A DNA stretch of 64,000 bases from Clostridiales bacterium (GTDB lineage Bacteria > Bacillota > Clostridia > Lachnospirales > Cellulosilyticaceae): NCBI GenBank assembly GCA_019418225.1, contig DYCF01000008.1:63749-127748 (forward strand), given 5' to 3'. Shown here piece by piece: positions 54,103 to 62,689 of the stretch. Every line of letters begins with the position of its first letter. The first letter of the stretch is position 1. The notes beneath the pieces are model-generated. The model saw only the letters and a program-made list of their open reading frames with translations. It was not told the DNA's origin and did not search any database. The position numbers and the translations under genes are program-made.

Positions 54103-54667
54103 TATTCTCTCCAATCTATATGATATTTTCCTGTCCCCTTATCATTATTACAAAAGCAATTGCAACATTTCCATAATTTACAAACAACAGCAATTGAAAG
54201 TTTTTTCTTTATTGCAAAACAAAAGAGCAGCTCACCTCATTACAATTGATGTCTGCCCATATCGTTTCATATTATTGCTTTTCCTTATTAACCTTCTAGC
54301 CTTCATGCATATGTTTAATATCAAGGTTATTTTTAAAGATGAGATAGTATACGTTTAAAGGCTTAAGCTTCTACCTCTTCCAATTTTGGTATGGAATTTG
54401 CTGCTCCTGCCCTTCATAATTAGAAATTTTAAAGCATTTGTTATCAATCTATCCCATTTCCACTAGCTCTTAGCAGGTTGTCACCCTTCTTCACCAAGTT
54501 TCTATTATGCTTAATCACATAACATCTTAGTTTTTTATTTTCAATGCTTCTTATAAATTCATTTATTTATTTCTGTTATACACTTATACAACCCATCTTA
54601 AACATAATCCCTTATTATGACACCATTATTTTATATAATATAATCAAACTTATTTAGGAGGTTATAT
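54103..54667. other. 565-bp intergenic region before the esterase
   Basis: AT-rich, many stops on both strands. A 19-codon coding-like scrap on the minus strand (SNYEGQEQQIPYQNWKR, near 54380-54440) may be decay debris. No repeat of the local families and no hairpin of note. TTAGGAGG precedes the esterase ATG. Confidence 0.4.
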
Positions 54668-56131
54668 ATGTTACTTAAAAAATCATTTTTAAAATTCATA
54701 CTACCTATTGCCAGTTTTGCATTATTAAATACTAATCCTTTACTTTATGCCACTACTTCAGAAAATACTATTTTCCCTGCGACAGATTCTCGTATTCATT
54801 ATATTGGACGTTCTTATCAAACAGGTAAAGATGCCATCTCCATTTGTTGGCCTGGTACTTCTATTAAAACCAATTTCCAAGGTACTTCTGTAGGAATTTA
54901 TCTAGAAAATATGCCAAATGATTACCCTGATGCCAATTATATTAATGTATTTATTGATGGCAAACAATTAGAACCTATTAAATGTGATAGATCTACCGAT
55001 TATATTCTTTTAGAAGACGGATTAGAAGATACGGTACATACACTAGAAATCTTTAAACGTTCAGATGGTAATGCTGGACCTATTACTTTAAAGGGAATTT
55101 CTTTAGATAAGTATAAAGAATTGGCATCACCTGAGGAAGAAGACTTACTTAAAATAGAGTTTTATGGGGATTCTATTTTATCTGGTGCAGCTGTTGAAGC
55201 ACCTACCTACCTTGATAAAACCGATGAAGAGCTAAAAGCATTAAAGCTAGAACGCGAACCTTTTAGTGAATTTTCTACATGGAATAACTATCTTGCCTTT
55301 CCTGCTATTACAGCTAGAAATTTAAATGCTGATTATTCTTGTATTTCTCAAGGTGGTGTAGGTCTTACAAATAGCTCAATTCCTGGCCTTAATATGAAAA
55401 TGCTTTGGAATCAAGCTGGTGGACCTACAGATTGGAAAATAGGGCCTGATAATAAATCTTATATTTGGGACTTTAGTCAAAGTACCCCTGCTGATTATGT
55501 GATTATTTCTCTAGGTGGCAATGATATTAAATATGGTATTCAAGGAGATTTCAAGACTGAATATATACAATTCATTAATACGATTCGTAGTCAATATCCT
55601 CTTGCTACAATCCTTTGTGTTACTACACCACCTAGCATTAATGATTCACCTAGTATTGCTGAACCCATTAAATCTGCAGTAGAAACTTTAAATGCTAATG
55701 GGGATACAAACGTATTTTATTACCGTTTCCATGAATATACCCCTTATGAAATTTATGAACATCCAAGAGTAGAAACCCAAAAAGCACTTAGCGATGAGCT
55801 TACTAAAGTTATTAAAGAACATATTGCTTCTAACCTAGAGGTAACCTTTAATATAACTGGCCAGTATGATACTGGTTCAAATGTTGATTTTACACTTACT
55901 AATCACAATGACTTTCCTATTACCAATTGGATTGTAGACTGTACTCTTGATGAAGAAGAAGTGATTACAAATCTTTGGAATGCCAAATTTACAACTCAAG
56001 AAAATGTTATTACTATACAAAATCAAGACTTCAATGCAACTATTCCACCTAATAGTTCTATTACTTTCGGTGCACAAATCTCTAATGACGGCGAACTTCA
56101 TCTAACAAATCTAAACTGTGGTTTACGCTAA
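54668..56131 (+). CDS. Secreted CE2-type SGNH acetylesterase with CBM2-like domain
   Basis: Removes acetyl groups from xylan/glucomannan outside the cell. 487 residues: signal peptide (~1-28), N-terminal jelly-roll typical of CE2 (~35-155, IHYIGRSYQTG, WPGTSIKTNFQGTSV), SGNH hydrolase (~160-380) with IEFYGDSILSG (nucleophile Ser), VIISLGGNDIKYG and a late YEHPRVETQKALSDEL (catalytic His), then a ~95-residue C-terminal beta domain (VDFTLTNHNDFPITNWIVD) like CBM2. Works with the GH9 enzyme and pectate lyase on plant cell walls. Confidence 0.92.
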   Translation: MLLKKSFLKFILPIASFALLNTNPLLYATTSENTIFPATDSRIHYIGRSYQTGKDAISICWPGTSIKTNFQGTSVGIYLENMPNDYPDANYINVFIDGKQLEPIKCDRSTDYILLEDGLEDTVHTLEIFKRSDGNAGPITLKGISLDKYKELASPEEEDLLKIEFYGDSILSGAAVEAPTYLDKTDEELKALKLEREPFSEFSTWNNYLAFPAITARNLNADYSCISQGGVGLTNSSIPGLNMKMLWNQAGGPTDWKIGPDNKSYIWDFSQSTPADYVIISLGGNDIKYGIQGDFKTEYIQFINTIRSQYPLATILCVTTPPSINDSPSIAEPIKSAVETLNANGDTNVFYYRFHEYTPYEIYEHPRVETQKALSDELTKVIKEHIASNLEVTFNITGQYDTGSNVDFTLTNHNDFPITNWIVDCTLDEEEVITNLWNAKFTTQENVITIQNQDFNATIPPNSSITFGAQISNDGELHLTNLNCGLR

Positions 56132-56146
56132 AATTTAAAATATAGG

Positions 56147-56212
56147 AAAAGACACTACATCCAACAAGAAGTAGTGTCTTTTCTTATATTTTAAATTCAA
56201 TTCAATAGCCCT
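56147..56212 (+). terminator. Terminator after the esterase; duplicated at 62826
   Basis: AAAAGACACTAC / GTAGTGTCTTTT hairpin with T-run. The hairpin including its loop (CATCC..CAAGAA), and CAATAGCCCTA 26 bp later, recur at 62826-62895. Confidence 0.85.
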
Positions 56213-56227
56213 ATTTTAATAAACTTC

Positions 56228-56410
56228 TTATATACATATATTATATAGTTTTTCATACTCAGCTAATCTCATTATGCGATCCTTTAATCTACAACTTATT
56301 TCATTCTTAGGATATGATTTACGACAAATGTAATCCTGGCCTAATTCAAGATTCTTAGCATCTTTATAGTAAACTCTTTACTTTTTTCCTTATCAATTTC
56401 ATTGAAAAAT
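56228..56410 (-). pseudogene. Gene remnant in the host flank of the element
   Basis: The minus strand reads coding-like YYKDAKNLELGQDYICRKSY, then PKNEISCRLKDRIMRLAEY and a stop at 56228. A preceding piece (FNEIDKEKSKEFTIK) is in another frame. At least one frameshift and no start. Family not recognised. Confidence 0.35.
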
Positions 56411-56453
56411 CAGTATTCTGTAATCTTACTTCTAAGCTATCATTTACTTATGA

Positions 56454-56487
56454 TACGGTTCACCGTACTTATTTATCTACGGTTTTT
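56454..56487. other. attL of the element
   Basis: Core ACGGT-TC-ACCGT at 56455-56466 (central TC is the likely crossover dinucleotide) plus inner arm CTACGGTTTTT at 56477-56487. It lies 22 bp past the recombinase stop. Confidence 0.78.
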
Positions 56488-56508
56488 GTTATTATCTTCA
56501 TTGTACAA

Positions 56509-58146
56509 TCAAATTGCTACTCTGAAAACAAAAGATATTGGAGAACCCTCGATTAAGGATTCTCCTGTTTCATTTAAGTGACTATTGATGGTACTTTGTA
56601 ATGATTCATTAAAATGTATGTGTATTTTCTTTATGCGTCCACCTTCAACTGAAATATGTTCAATTGCCAATTGTAAAAAGAGTTTACGTTGTTCAGGTTT
56701 TGCTTGTTGTAGTAAGGTATTTAAGTCCTTGAGTGCATGATGAACTGCATCATATGGTATTTTTCCAACATATGTTTCTCTTAAATCTTTTTGAACCTGC
56801 TTGAGTTCTTCTTGTTGCTGGCTAAGTTGTTGGTCTATGATGTCAATTCGACTACTTAGTGTTACTTTATCAACAATGCCATCCTCGTACAATTCAAAAG
56901 CTCTACTCTTTCGTACCTTACTTGTTTCAATCTGATTCATCAAGCTACTTTCCTTGTCTTTAAGAGGTTGTATTTTAGAGGCATTATCTGTATTGATTTT
57001 CTCTACAAGTGCTGTAAGATGTGTTTCGTCTTGAAAGATTTCTTGTAGCTTTGTCATGACATATTCTTCTGCGTAGTCAGCTCTTACTGAATTGGCTTTA
57101 CAGACGGATGCTCCTTGACTCTTATGTCTGCCACAAGTGTAGTAACGGAGAGTCTTTTTTGTTCCATCTATTAATGTATTCACTGTCGTAGATGCTACCA
57201 TCCCACTACCACAAGCTGGACATCTCAAGATGCCTGTAAGTGGGAACTCTCCTTTGTACTTTGGAATGTATTTACCCTTATTATTGTCCTGTATGGCCTG
57301 TACTTTATTCCATGTATCATTATCAATGATTGGTTCATGTTTACCATCTGCCAAGATATAGTTCTCATTGCTCCCTTTTCTTCGCTTATTGGCGTAGTCT
57401 GTGTATCGATTGTATCGAATTTTCCCAATGTACGTTGGATTTTTCAGTATCTCTTTAACACCAGTAGTACTAAATGGATTACCTCTTACTGTCTTGTAAC
57501 CTAACTTATTGATATAGGTTGTAATGGCTTTGTAGCCTTTACCTTCTGCATACATTTTGTAGATTAACCTTACAAGTTGTGCTTCTTCTGGGATAATCAC
57601 AAGTTTACTATCTCGCCCTCTTCCTTCCGATCTGTATCCCAGTAATTTCCCCCCATTTTTTAGCCCCTGTCTTGCTCTAGCATTCATGCCTATTTTAAGA
57701 TTATCCACAATGACGTTTCTTTCAAATTCTGCTATGATACCAAGTACACCCATCATGAGCTTTCCTTGTGATGTTCCTAAATCATAGCTTTCTGAAAGGC
57801 TTTTCACTTCTACTTGGTTTTCCTCTAACTTCTTTGTAATTTGAAGTAAGTCTAGGGTATTTCTAGCTAATCTACTTGTTTTCCAAACGATGACTTCATC
57901 AAAGACTCCTTGTGTACTTTCTTCTAGTAACTCTTCTAAAGCAATTCTATCTTTGGTTGATTTGCCACTGATGCCTTTATCAGCGTAGATAGTCACAAGG
58001 TGTTTTCCTTCCTTTTCACAATGCTTTCTTATAAGGTCTTGCTGAGCTTCTAATGAGTATCCCTCTTCTGCCTGTTCTTGTGTTGAAACTCTGATGTAAC
58101 CTACTGCTCTAACCACCTTTTGTTCTAGTACTGTATTATTTATCAT
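56509..58146 (-). CDS. Large serine recombinase (site-specific integrase)
   Basis: 545 residues from ATG 58146 (MINNTVLEQK), 9 bases after AAGGAG. Resolvase domain: AVGYIRVSTQEQAEEGYSLE (nucleophile Ser in RVSTQ), KGISGKS, VWKTSRLARN, GIIAEFERN. Recombinase domain (~165-270, GKLLGYRSEG, NPTYIGKIRYNR). Zinc ribbon CPACGSGM...C..H....C (~320-370). Coiled-coil motif (~400-470) that controls directionality, then a C-terminal tail. The pattern is that of Tn4451/ICE/phage integrases. It lies at the very end of the element next to attL, as expected. Confidence 0.96.
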   Translation of the reverse strand: MINNTVLEQKVVRAVGYIRVSTQEQAEEGYSLEAQQDLIRKHCEKEGKHLVTIYADKGISGKSTKDRIALEELLEESTQGVFDEVIVWKTSRLARNTLDLLQITKKLEENQVEVKSLSESYDLGTSQGKLMMGVLGIIAEFERNVIVDNLKIGMNARARQGLKNGGKLLGYRSEGRGRDSKLVIIPEEAQLVRLIYKMYAEGKGYKAITTYINKLGYKTVRGNPFSTTGVKEILKNPTYIGKIRYNRYTDYANKRRKGSNENYILADGKHEPIIDNDTWNKVQAIQDNNKGKYIPKYKGEFPLTGILRCPACGSGMVASTTVNTLIDGTKKTLRYYTCGRHKSQGASVCKANSVRADYAEEYVMTKLQEIFQDETHLTALVEKINTDNASKIQPLKDKESSLMNQIETSKVRKSRAFELYEDGIVDKVTLSSRIDIIDQQLSQQQEELKQVQKDLRETYVGKIPYDAVHHALKDLNTLLQQAKPEQRKLFLQLAIEHISVEGGRIKKIHIHFNESLQSTINSHLNETGESLIEGSPISFVFRVAI

Positions 58147-58237
58147 CTCGTTCATCTCCTTTTTGTAAGTGTTCCACAATAATGGTTGCTAATGTATCTA
58201 AGATACTTTGGTAATCTGCCATTTGTTCCTTTTTCAT
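58136..58237 (-). CDS. 33-residue protein translationally coupled to the recombinase
   Basis: ATG 58237 with AGGAG 8 bases upstream, sequence MKKEQMADYQSILDTLAT..., ending GDERDDK. Its last codons overlap the recombinase start by 11 bases, and its own end holds the recombinase ribosome site. Helical and acidic. It may be a coupling leader or a small directionality/accessory factor. Confidence 0.65.
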   Translation of the reverse strand: MKKEQMADYQSILDTLATIIVEHLQKGDERDDK

Positions 58238-58287
58238 CTCAAATCTCCTCTAAACAATTTATTAGAACTTTATTTTTCAACACAAAA

Positions 58288-58311
58288 ATGAGGGCTATTG
58301 CTAACCCTCAT
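58288..58311 (-). terminator. Terminator after the DUF927 gene
   Basis: ATGAGGG / CCCTCAT hairpin followed by TTTTTG on the minus strand. Confidence 0.75.
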
Positions 58312-58325
58312 ACTCTTTGCATTTA

Positions 58326-60014
58326 TTATTCAGTTTTAGGTTTGTATTGATCGTACTCTTTATCAACGTTAATGACCACTACTCGTTGTGAAGTTCCTTT
58401 ATAAAGCACTCGTTTTCTCGTAAACTTACCATCTGGGTCAGTCTCAATGACACCTCTTTTACGCCAAGTATCTAAGATAGTGTTCACATCTGAAAAATGA
58501 TGCTCATGAAATATCTTCTCTAACTCATGCTTAAAAATGAGTATTTGCTTCATTTTTTTCTTATCCATCTCTATCTTACCAATGATTTCACCTTTTGGAA
58601 TTTCATTATCTTGGTACTGTTTATTTTGGACATTAAAACTTTCTAATTGTGGCTTATGAATGAATTTATTAAGATTTTTTAGTACTGCTTCCTTAATACA
58701 TTCATATGCCTTTTCACCTAGATTTCTTTCCTCTAATTGCTTTGCATCTGCTTGTATGAGTATGTCAACAATTGCAGCTACTTCTAGATTTAAACTGAAA
58801 ATTTTACTTACCAATCTTGCTGTCATATGAATGACTGCTATTTTTTCACTAATGCGTTCTGTCAACTCATCTCTTTTAGGGATGAGTTCGTTAACGTATT
58901 TTTTTGAGTCGTTGAAAAGTTGTATGACTTGTTCATCTGTAAGCTTTTGAAATACTTTTACAAACTTTTGTCCAGCTTGACCATAGTTTGCTAATAGACC
59001 TTCTTTTATTGATGTAGCTTGGTCAGCAGATTCTGTCCACTGCATCTGTCCAAGTTCAATTAACCTAACACGTAGGCCATTGTTATGGCTACTGCCACTT
59101 AACATGGAATTCTCAGCAGTAGACAGTAATGTACCTGAGAATTCTTTGCGTTCTCTTACACTACCATCCTTTTGTGCTCTTGCTTTATCTAAGCCATCTG
59201 TTAGTTGGTAAATCATCGATGTGTAATCTTTATTACTTCGCATGGAAGCTTCATCTATTGCCATTGGAATACCATGTAGCCCTGTTAAGTAACCTAAAAT
59301 AGCATTATCTGTAGCTGACCATGTTTTTATCAGTCCTTTATTATTTTTACTTGGATAGCCAAATGCTGAGGTTGCTACAATAAGAGCTGTCGTTTTACCT
59401 GTTGTAGACCTTCCGTAAATGTGAAAAAATAGTACATCTAACCCCAATAGCTTACGTAGCTTTGAAGCAATAGGTGATGAAAATCCAAGCACTAAAGCTA
59501 ATTCCAAGTACTTATGGCCAAGAACATGTGTTGTAATAACATTCTTCCACTCTTTGTAGGCCCCTTTAGGTTCAACATTTAAGTCACCCCTGTACGTAGA
59601 CTCAATTGTACCACCTATTACTTGTTGATGAAGGTAGACTTCTTCACCATCTATTTCTGACCAACCCAATTTTTTATGGGAATTAATGTGTGGTGCATCT
59701 TCTTCTTGTGCAAGAAGATAGTTAAGCACTTTACCCACATTGTTTTCTGTAATATCTACCCCTTTACTTGGTAATGCATTTAGCAACCTATTTTTAGTAA
59801 AGACACTTCTCTCAACTATCATCGTCTTGTAATCACCTTTATAAGTATAGCTAAGTTCAACTGAGACATCTCCTGTTAAAATATCTTTTGTCACTTGATT
59901 AACATTTAGGTATCTACAAAGATATCTGTACTTCTCATCATTTGAATCGTACATGTAAATTGCATCATTTCTTTCTTCTACATTCACGTATCTGTGTTTA
60001 ACTGCGTTACTCAT
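58326..60014 (-). CDS. DUF927 family ATPase (replication/helicase-like)
   Basis: 562 residues; TAGGAGGG before the ATG. P-loop FFHIYGRSTTGKTTALIVA (~195-213), acidic Walker-B-like IPMAIDEAS, sensor-like GTLLSTAENSMLSGSSHNNG with RVRLIEL: the DUF927/COG5519 pattern seen in primase-helicase-like proteins of plasmids, phages and islands. The C-terminal ~120 residues may bind DNA. No primase active site recognised here. It probably drives replication of the excised element. Confidence 0.85.
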   Translation of the reverse strand: MSNAVKHRYVNVEERNDAIYMYDSNDEKYRYLCRYLNVNQVTKDILTGDVSVELSYTYKGDYKTMIVERSVFTKNRLLNALPSKGVDITENNVGKVLNYLLAQEEDAPHINSHKKLGWSEIDGEEVYLHQQVIGGTIESTYRGDLNVEPKGAYKEWKNVITTHVLGHKYLELALVLGFSSPIASKLRKLLGLDVLFFHIYGRSTTGKTTALIVATSAFGYPSKNNKGLIKTWSATDNAILGYLTGLHGIPMAIDEASMRSNKDYTSMIYQLTDGLDKARAQKDGSVRERKEFSGTLLSTAENSMLSGSSHNNGLRVRLIELGQMQWTESADQATSIKEGLLANYGQAGQKFVKVFQKLTDEQVIQLFNDSKKYVNELIPKRDELTERISEKIAVIHMTARLVSKIFSLNLEVAAIVDILIQADAKQLEERNLGEKAYECIKEAVLKNLNKFIHKPQLESFNVQNKQYQDNEIPKGEIIGKIEMDKKKMKQILIFKHELEKIFHEHHFSDVNTILDTWRKRGVIETDPDGKFTRKRVLYKGTSQRVVVINVDKEYDQYKPKTE

Positions 60015-60143
60015 GCGTAACCCTCCTACTTAGTATGATTTTTCATAGAACTTTCATGAGGCGTCCTATATATATATGTTCCATCAATACTTTTTTCACT
60101 AAGATTGTGATTTTGTGGTATGCTACTAAAAAGGAGGCATACT

Positions 60144-60575
60144 ATGTTAACTCATGATGATGTAAAAGAATTACTTAAACTTAAGTATTTTCAAGGCTTA
60201 ACACAAAAACAAATTGCTTTAGAGTTAGATGTCCACGAAAATACCATTTCTCGTTATTGCACCTATTTTAAAAAAAATTTATCTGATAATGCTAAATCCC
60301 TCATTAATCAGTACATTTCTCACTACGATGATGCTGAACACCTCATTAACCAGTATTATCCGACTTATGTACAACCTCTTGTTGATGAGCTTAATAGACG
60401 CCCAAAGAGGAAATTAACTGCTGATGTTGTTCAAAGTATTTTATTACTTTCCGATGAAATTCATTCAACAAGTCCTACTGTGCTTTATCGTTATGTACAG
60501 GATTATCCTGAAAAATATCCTAACTTATTGGGAATTTCAATGTCTTCTATTCGAAGAGGATTAAAAATGATTTAA
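60144..60575 (+). CDS. HTH protein of the element
   Basis: 143 residues from ATG 60144 (AAGGAGG 7 bases upstream; an upstream ATG at 60120 precedes the ribosome site). N-terminal HTH LTQKQIALELDVHENTISRY (~21-40) of transposase/sigma-4-like type, then a helical C-terminal region. Divergent from the DUF927 gene, with a 129-bp shared control region. Likely regulator or replication initiator. Confidence 0.75.
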   Translation: MLTHDDVKELLKLKYFQGLTQKQIALELDVHENTISRYCTYFKKNLSDNAKSLINQYISHYDDAEHLINQYYPTYVQPLVDELNRRPKRKLTADVVQSILLLSDEIHSTSPTVLYRYVQDYPEKYPNLLGISMSSIRRGLKMI

Positions 60576-60909
60576 GTATGGTATGTACACCTTATCAGTA
60601 GTCAATTTTTCTAATGTTTCTTCCCACTTAGAGTCCCCTTACAGGGGACATCTCAAGTTATTGGTGTTACTGTCTTTCAAGTTATCTCCCCTTATTCCCC
60701 TTTAAAATTTTTTCTTACACAGATTTTATGTATTTAGATATGTTTCAAATTTCTTTTTAGGTTTATGAATTTATTTTAAGTGGGACGATTGGGAAGTAAA
60801 GATATTTGTTGTTTTTCTTAGCACTATTACTTCCCCTTTCTTGGGAATTCCTTGGGGATGTCCCACTTATTAATTGCTATTGTTTGCTTTCAATTATTAT
60901 TAGTAAATA
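60576..60909. other. Structured non-coding region of the element
   Basis: Hairpin GTCCCC-TTACA-GGGGAC at 60633-60649. A larger double-stem inverted repeat at 60778-60868: AAGTGGGAC...GTCCCACTT outside, GGGAAGTAA...TTACTTCCC inside. No open frame. Candidate replication or transfer origin, or a stable RNA. Confidence 0.55.
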
Positions 60910-61242
60910 TTAATTAATGAATTGCTTTACCCACTTTTCCTTACTTATGATGGCGATGTTGTTCTCTGTTCCCCAAGGTATCAGTATGAATAAGTAATTT
61001 TCTTGTAAAATCTCTACAAACTCATTGTCCCTTAGATTGTACCTTTGATGTATGTTTAATGCTTCTTGCTCATCTTCCAGTACAATTACCTTTCCTCCTT
61101 CAAAAATCCTTGAATCACCAGTACCGTATGCTTCATCTAACATTTCAAGTATTTCTGTTATCTTCGCTTGTACCTGTAGTGGTAAGAAATTGATTTCAGC
61201 TCTTTTGCTTATGCAATCCTTTAATGTTTTTAATTCAATCAC
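60910..61242 (-). CDS. Hypothetical 110-residue protein of the element
   Basis: Start at GTG 61242 (MIELKTLKDC), 6 bases after AGGTGG; a GTG three codons upstream is the alternative. Soluble; C-terminus NNIAIISKEKWVKQFIN. Lies 10 bp after a 44-residue gene in the same operon. No family recognised. Confidence 0.6.
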   Translation of the reverse strand: MIELKTLKDCISKRAEINFLPLQVQAKITEILEMLDEAYGTGDSRIFEGGKVIVLEDEQEALNIHQRYNLRDNEFVEILQENYLFILIPWGTENNIAIISKEKWVKQFIN

Positions 61243-61252
61243 TAGTCCCACC

Positions 61253-61387
61253 TCACTTTACTTTAATTTTAGAATGTGGAGCCTTCTTATGTTTAATAGT
61301 TGAAAAGATTCCAAGTCCTAAAACTGCTCCTGCACTAAATGCTTCAGTTAATGTAGTAGCTGTTGCTACTGTTAAAAATGTTATCAT
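61253..61387 (-). CDS. 44-residue membrane peptide
   Basis: ATG 61387 with AAGGAG 8 bases upstream. MITFLTVATATTLTEAF..., a hydrophobic Gly-rich segment (AGAVLGLGIF), then a basic tail. The layout resembles small holin-like or toxin peptides. The stop lies in the ribosome site of the next gene. Confidence 0.6.
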   Translation of the reverse strand: MITFLTVATATTLTEAFSAGAVLGLGIFSTIKHKKAPHSKIKVK

Positions 61388-61430
61388 CTCTAGTTACTCC
61401 TTTGTCACGTATTGATTTTATTACTACTCC

Positions 61431-61502
61431 TTACTCTGCGATGATGAAACAAAATCCTGTTGTAATGATGAGCCCTGCTCCAAATGCTATAAGATATCGC
61501 AT
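61431..61502 (-). CDS. 23-residue membrane peptide
   Basis: MRYLIAFGAGLIITTGFCFI then IAE and stop, with AAGGGGGAG before the ATG. A single membrane span. First of three consecutive genes, each with a good ribosome site. Confidence 0.45.
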   Translation of the reverse strand: MRYLIAFGAGLIITTGFCFIIAE

Positions 61503-61533
61503 GTGCTACTCCCCCTTCCTTTTGTGCAAATAA

Positions 61534-61570
61534 AAATAACCTCTAAGAGACTAGCTCCTAAAGGTTATTT
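61534..61570 (-). terminator. Terminator after the 132-residue membrane protein
   Basis: AAATAACC / GGTTATTT stem with a TTTATTT tail on the minus strand. Confidence 0.6.
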
Positions 61571-61613
61571 CAAAAATATAATATATATTTAAGGGTTTGA
61601 TTAATTCGTATCG

Positions 61614-62012
61614 TCATTCTAAATCTTGTATGTTCATCTTCTCTAATTGTAAATTCTTTTTATTTTTTTCTCTACATCCAACGTAAATACCTATTAAAAT
61701 TAACGTAGGTATATTATACATGACAAAAGTTGTACCAGCTGATAGTATCATTGCTGAAGTACTCATTAATGGTTCATTTTTCCCTTCATCTACTATTTGC
61801 TCAACAATTTCTCCATTCTCGGTTACTGTTGTTACTTGTGTTGTAACACTAGAAAAGGCTACCATCCCTAAGACTGCAAAGAGCGAAAACATTACACAAA
61901 CACCGGGCAAGATAAGTCCTAACCACTTATTTTTTCTTTTTGACAAATATACTTGTAATGCTATTCCTATACATGGTAATAATAATAGAGTTATTGTTAT
62001 ATTACTCTTCAT
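61614..62012 (-). CDS. Membrane protein paired with DUF2089 regulator
   Basis: 132 residues: helices at ~4-22, 32-55 and ~85-108, with an extracytoplasmic loop TTQVTTVTENGEIVEQIVDE. Starts one base after the DUF2089 stop. Similar membrane/DUF2089 pairs occur in other Firmicutes; the membrane partner might modulate the regulator (inference). Confidence 0.7.
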   Translation of the reverse strand: MKSNITITLLLLPCIGIALQVYLSKRKNKWLGLILPGVCVMFSLFAVLGMVAFSSVTTQVTTVTENGEIVEQIVDEGKNEPLMSTSAMILSAGTTFVMYNIPTLILIGIYVGCREKNKKNLQLEKMNIQDLE

Positions 62013-62013
62013 T

Positions 62014-62316
62014 TTATTTTTCCTCTCCCCTCATTCGTTTATATTCTGTAATCAAGATTTTAGCTGTGTCAAAATCTAGCTTTTCATTAACAGCTAAACG
62101 CTTAATCAATGCAATGTATGGTTCATTAGCACCTTGCTCATTAATTTCAATTTTTTGTATCAACTTATCTAATCTCAATCTTACTGTTGGATAAGTCACA
62201 CCGTATTGATTGGCTACTTCCTTTAAAGAGCCCGAAGCTAAAACAAACTTTTTAATAAATGCTATATCCTCATCTTCTAGATTTCTCATCCATTCTGGGA
62301 TTATCTCTATTGCCAT
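62014..62316 (-). CDS. DUF2089 family DNA-binding protein
   Basis: 100 residues from ATG 62316 (MAIEIIPEWM), GGAGG 7 bases upstream. IPEWMRNLEDEDIAFIKKFV, then LASGSLKEVANQYGVTYPTV with RLRLDKLIQKI: a clear sigma-like/HTH DUF2089 domain lacking the zinc-ribbon start of longer members. Probably controls this operon. Confidence 0.85.
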   Translation of the reverse strand: MAIEIIPEWMRNLEDEDIAFIKKFVLASGSLKEVANQYGVTYPTVRLRLDKLIQKIEINEQGANEPYIALIKRLAVNEKLDFDTAKILITEYKRMRGEEK

Positions 62317-62344
62317 CTTAATCCTCCAAACTTTAATAATACTA

Positions 62345-62373
62345 AGTATATTCTTTAACATAATTAAAGTCAA
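62345..62373 (-). promoter_or_regulatory. Promoter of the DUF2089 operon
   Basis: Minus-strand TTGACT, 17-bp spacer, TATACT. The spacer carries TTTAATTATGTTAAA, an imperfect dyad that could be an operator. Confidence 0.65.
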
Positions 62374-62400
62374 TATTGATTTTATATTTAATTATATTAA

Positions 62401-62426
62401 ACCCAGAACTAAATTCAGTTCTGGGT
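62401..62426 (+). terminator. Hairpin facing the right end of the element
   Basis: ACCCAGAACT-AAATTC-AGTTCTGGGT, then CTCTATTTTTG on the plus strand. No plus-strand gene precedes it closely. Confidence 0.55.
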
Positions 62427-62460
62427 CTCTATTTTTGTTCCTTATTTAAATTAATCTTCT

Positions 62461-62510
62461 AAAAACCGTAGACACTAGTAGTACGGTTCACCGTTCCATT
62501 AGCAAGTGAT
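62461..62510. other. attR of the element
   Basis: Inner arm AAAAACCGTAG (62461-62471), core ACGGTTCACCGT (62483-62494), host half TCCATTAGCAAGTGAT. The host half pairs with the host half of attL (ATCATTTACTTATGAT) at about 11 of 16 positions, as expected of attB. Confidence 0.78.
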
Positions 62511-62689
62511 AACACCTATATGTAAAAATATAACAGCTACTCCTATTATCATTTAACTTATTATGGTATACTATTCCAGTATTTAAACTTATTAACCGTA
62601 GATGGATGGCTACGGAGGTTTTGAACGTTTTCTCCTCCTTGGGCTATTGGTGATTTATTCATCATAGTGCAAAGGGGGTGGTATTGGAT

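Larger units (their letters stand above)
56454..62494. mobile_element. 6.0-kb integrated element with serine recombinase
   Basis: Bounded by the 13-bp direct repeat TACGGTTCACCGT (56454-56466 and 62482-62494). The left end continues into the element as acttatttat-CTACGGTTTTT; the right end is preceded inside the element by AAAAACCGTAG-acactagtagt. Joined, they form one symmetric site, as expected of attP. Contents: recombinase, DUF927 ATPase, HTH protein, small membrane peptides, DUF2089 regulator. No relaxase, capsid or packaging gene is seen, so it is at most a satellite or mobilisable element. Confidence 0.82.

Noticed and set aside
57225..57428. 67-codon frame inside the recombinase gene
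   Set aside because: Out-of-frame shadow of the recombinase DNA-binding region.
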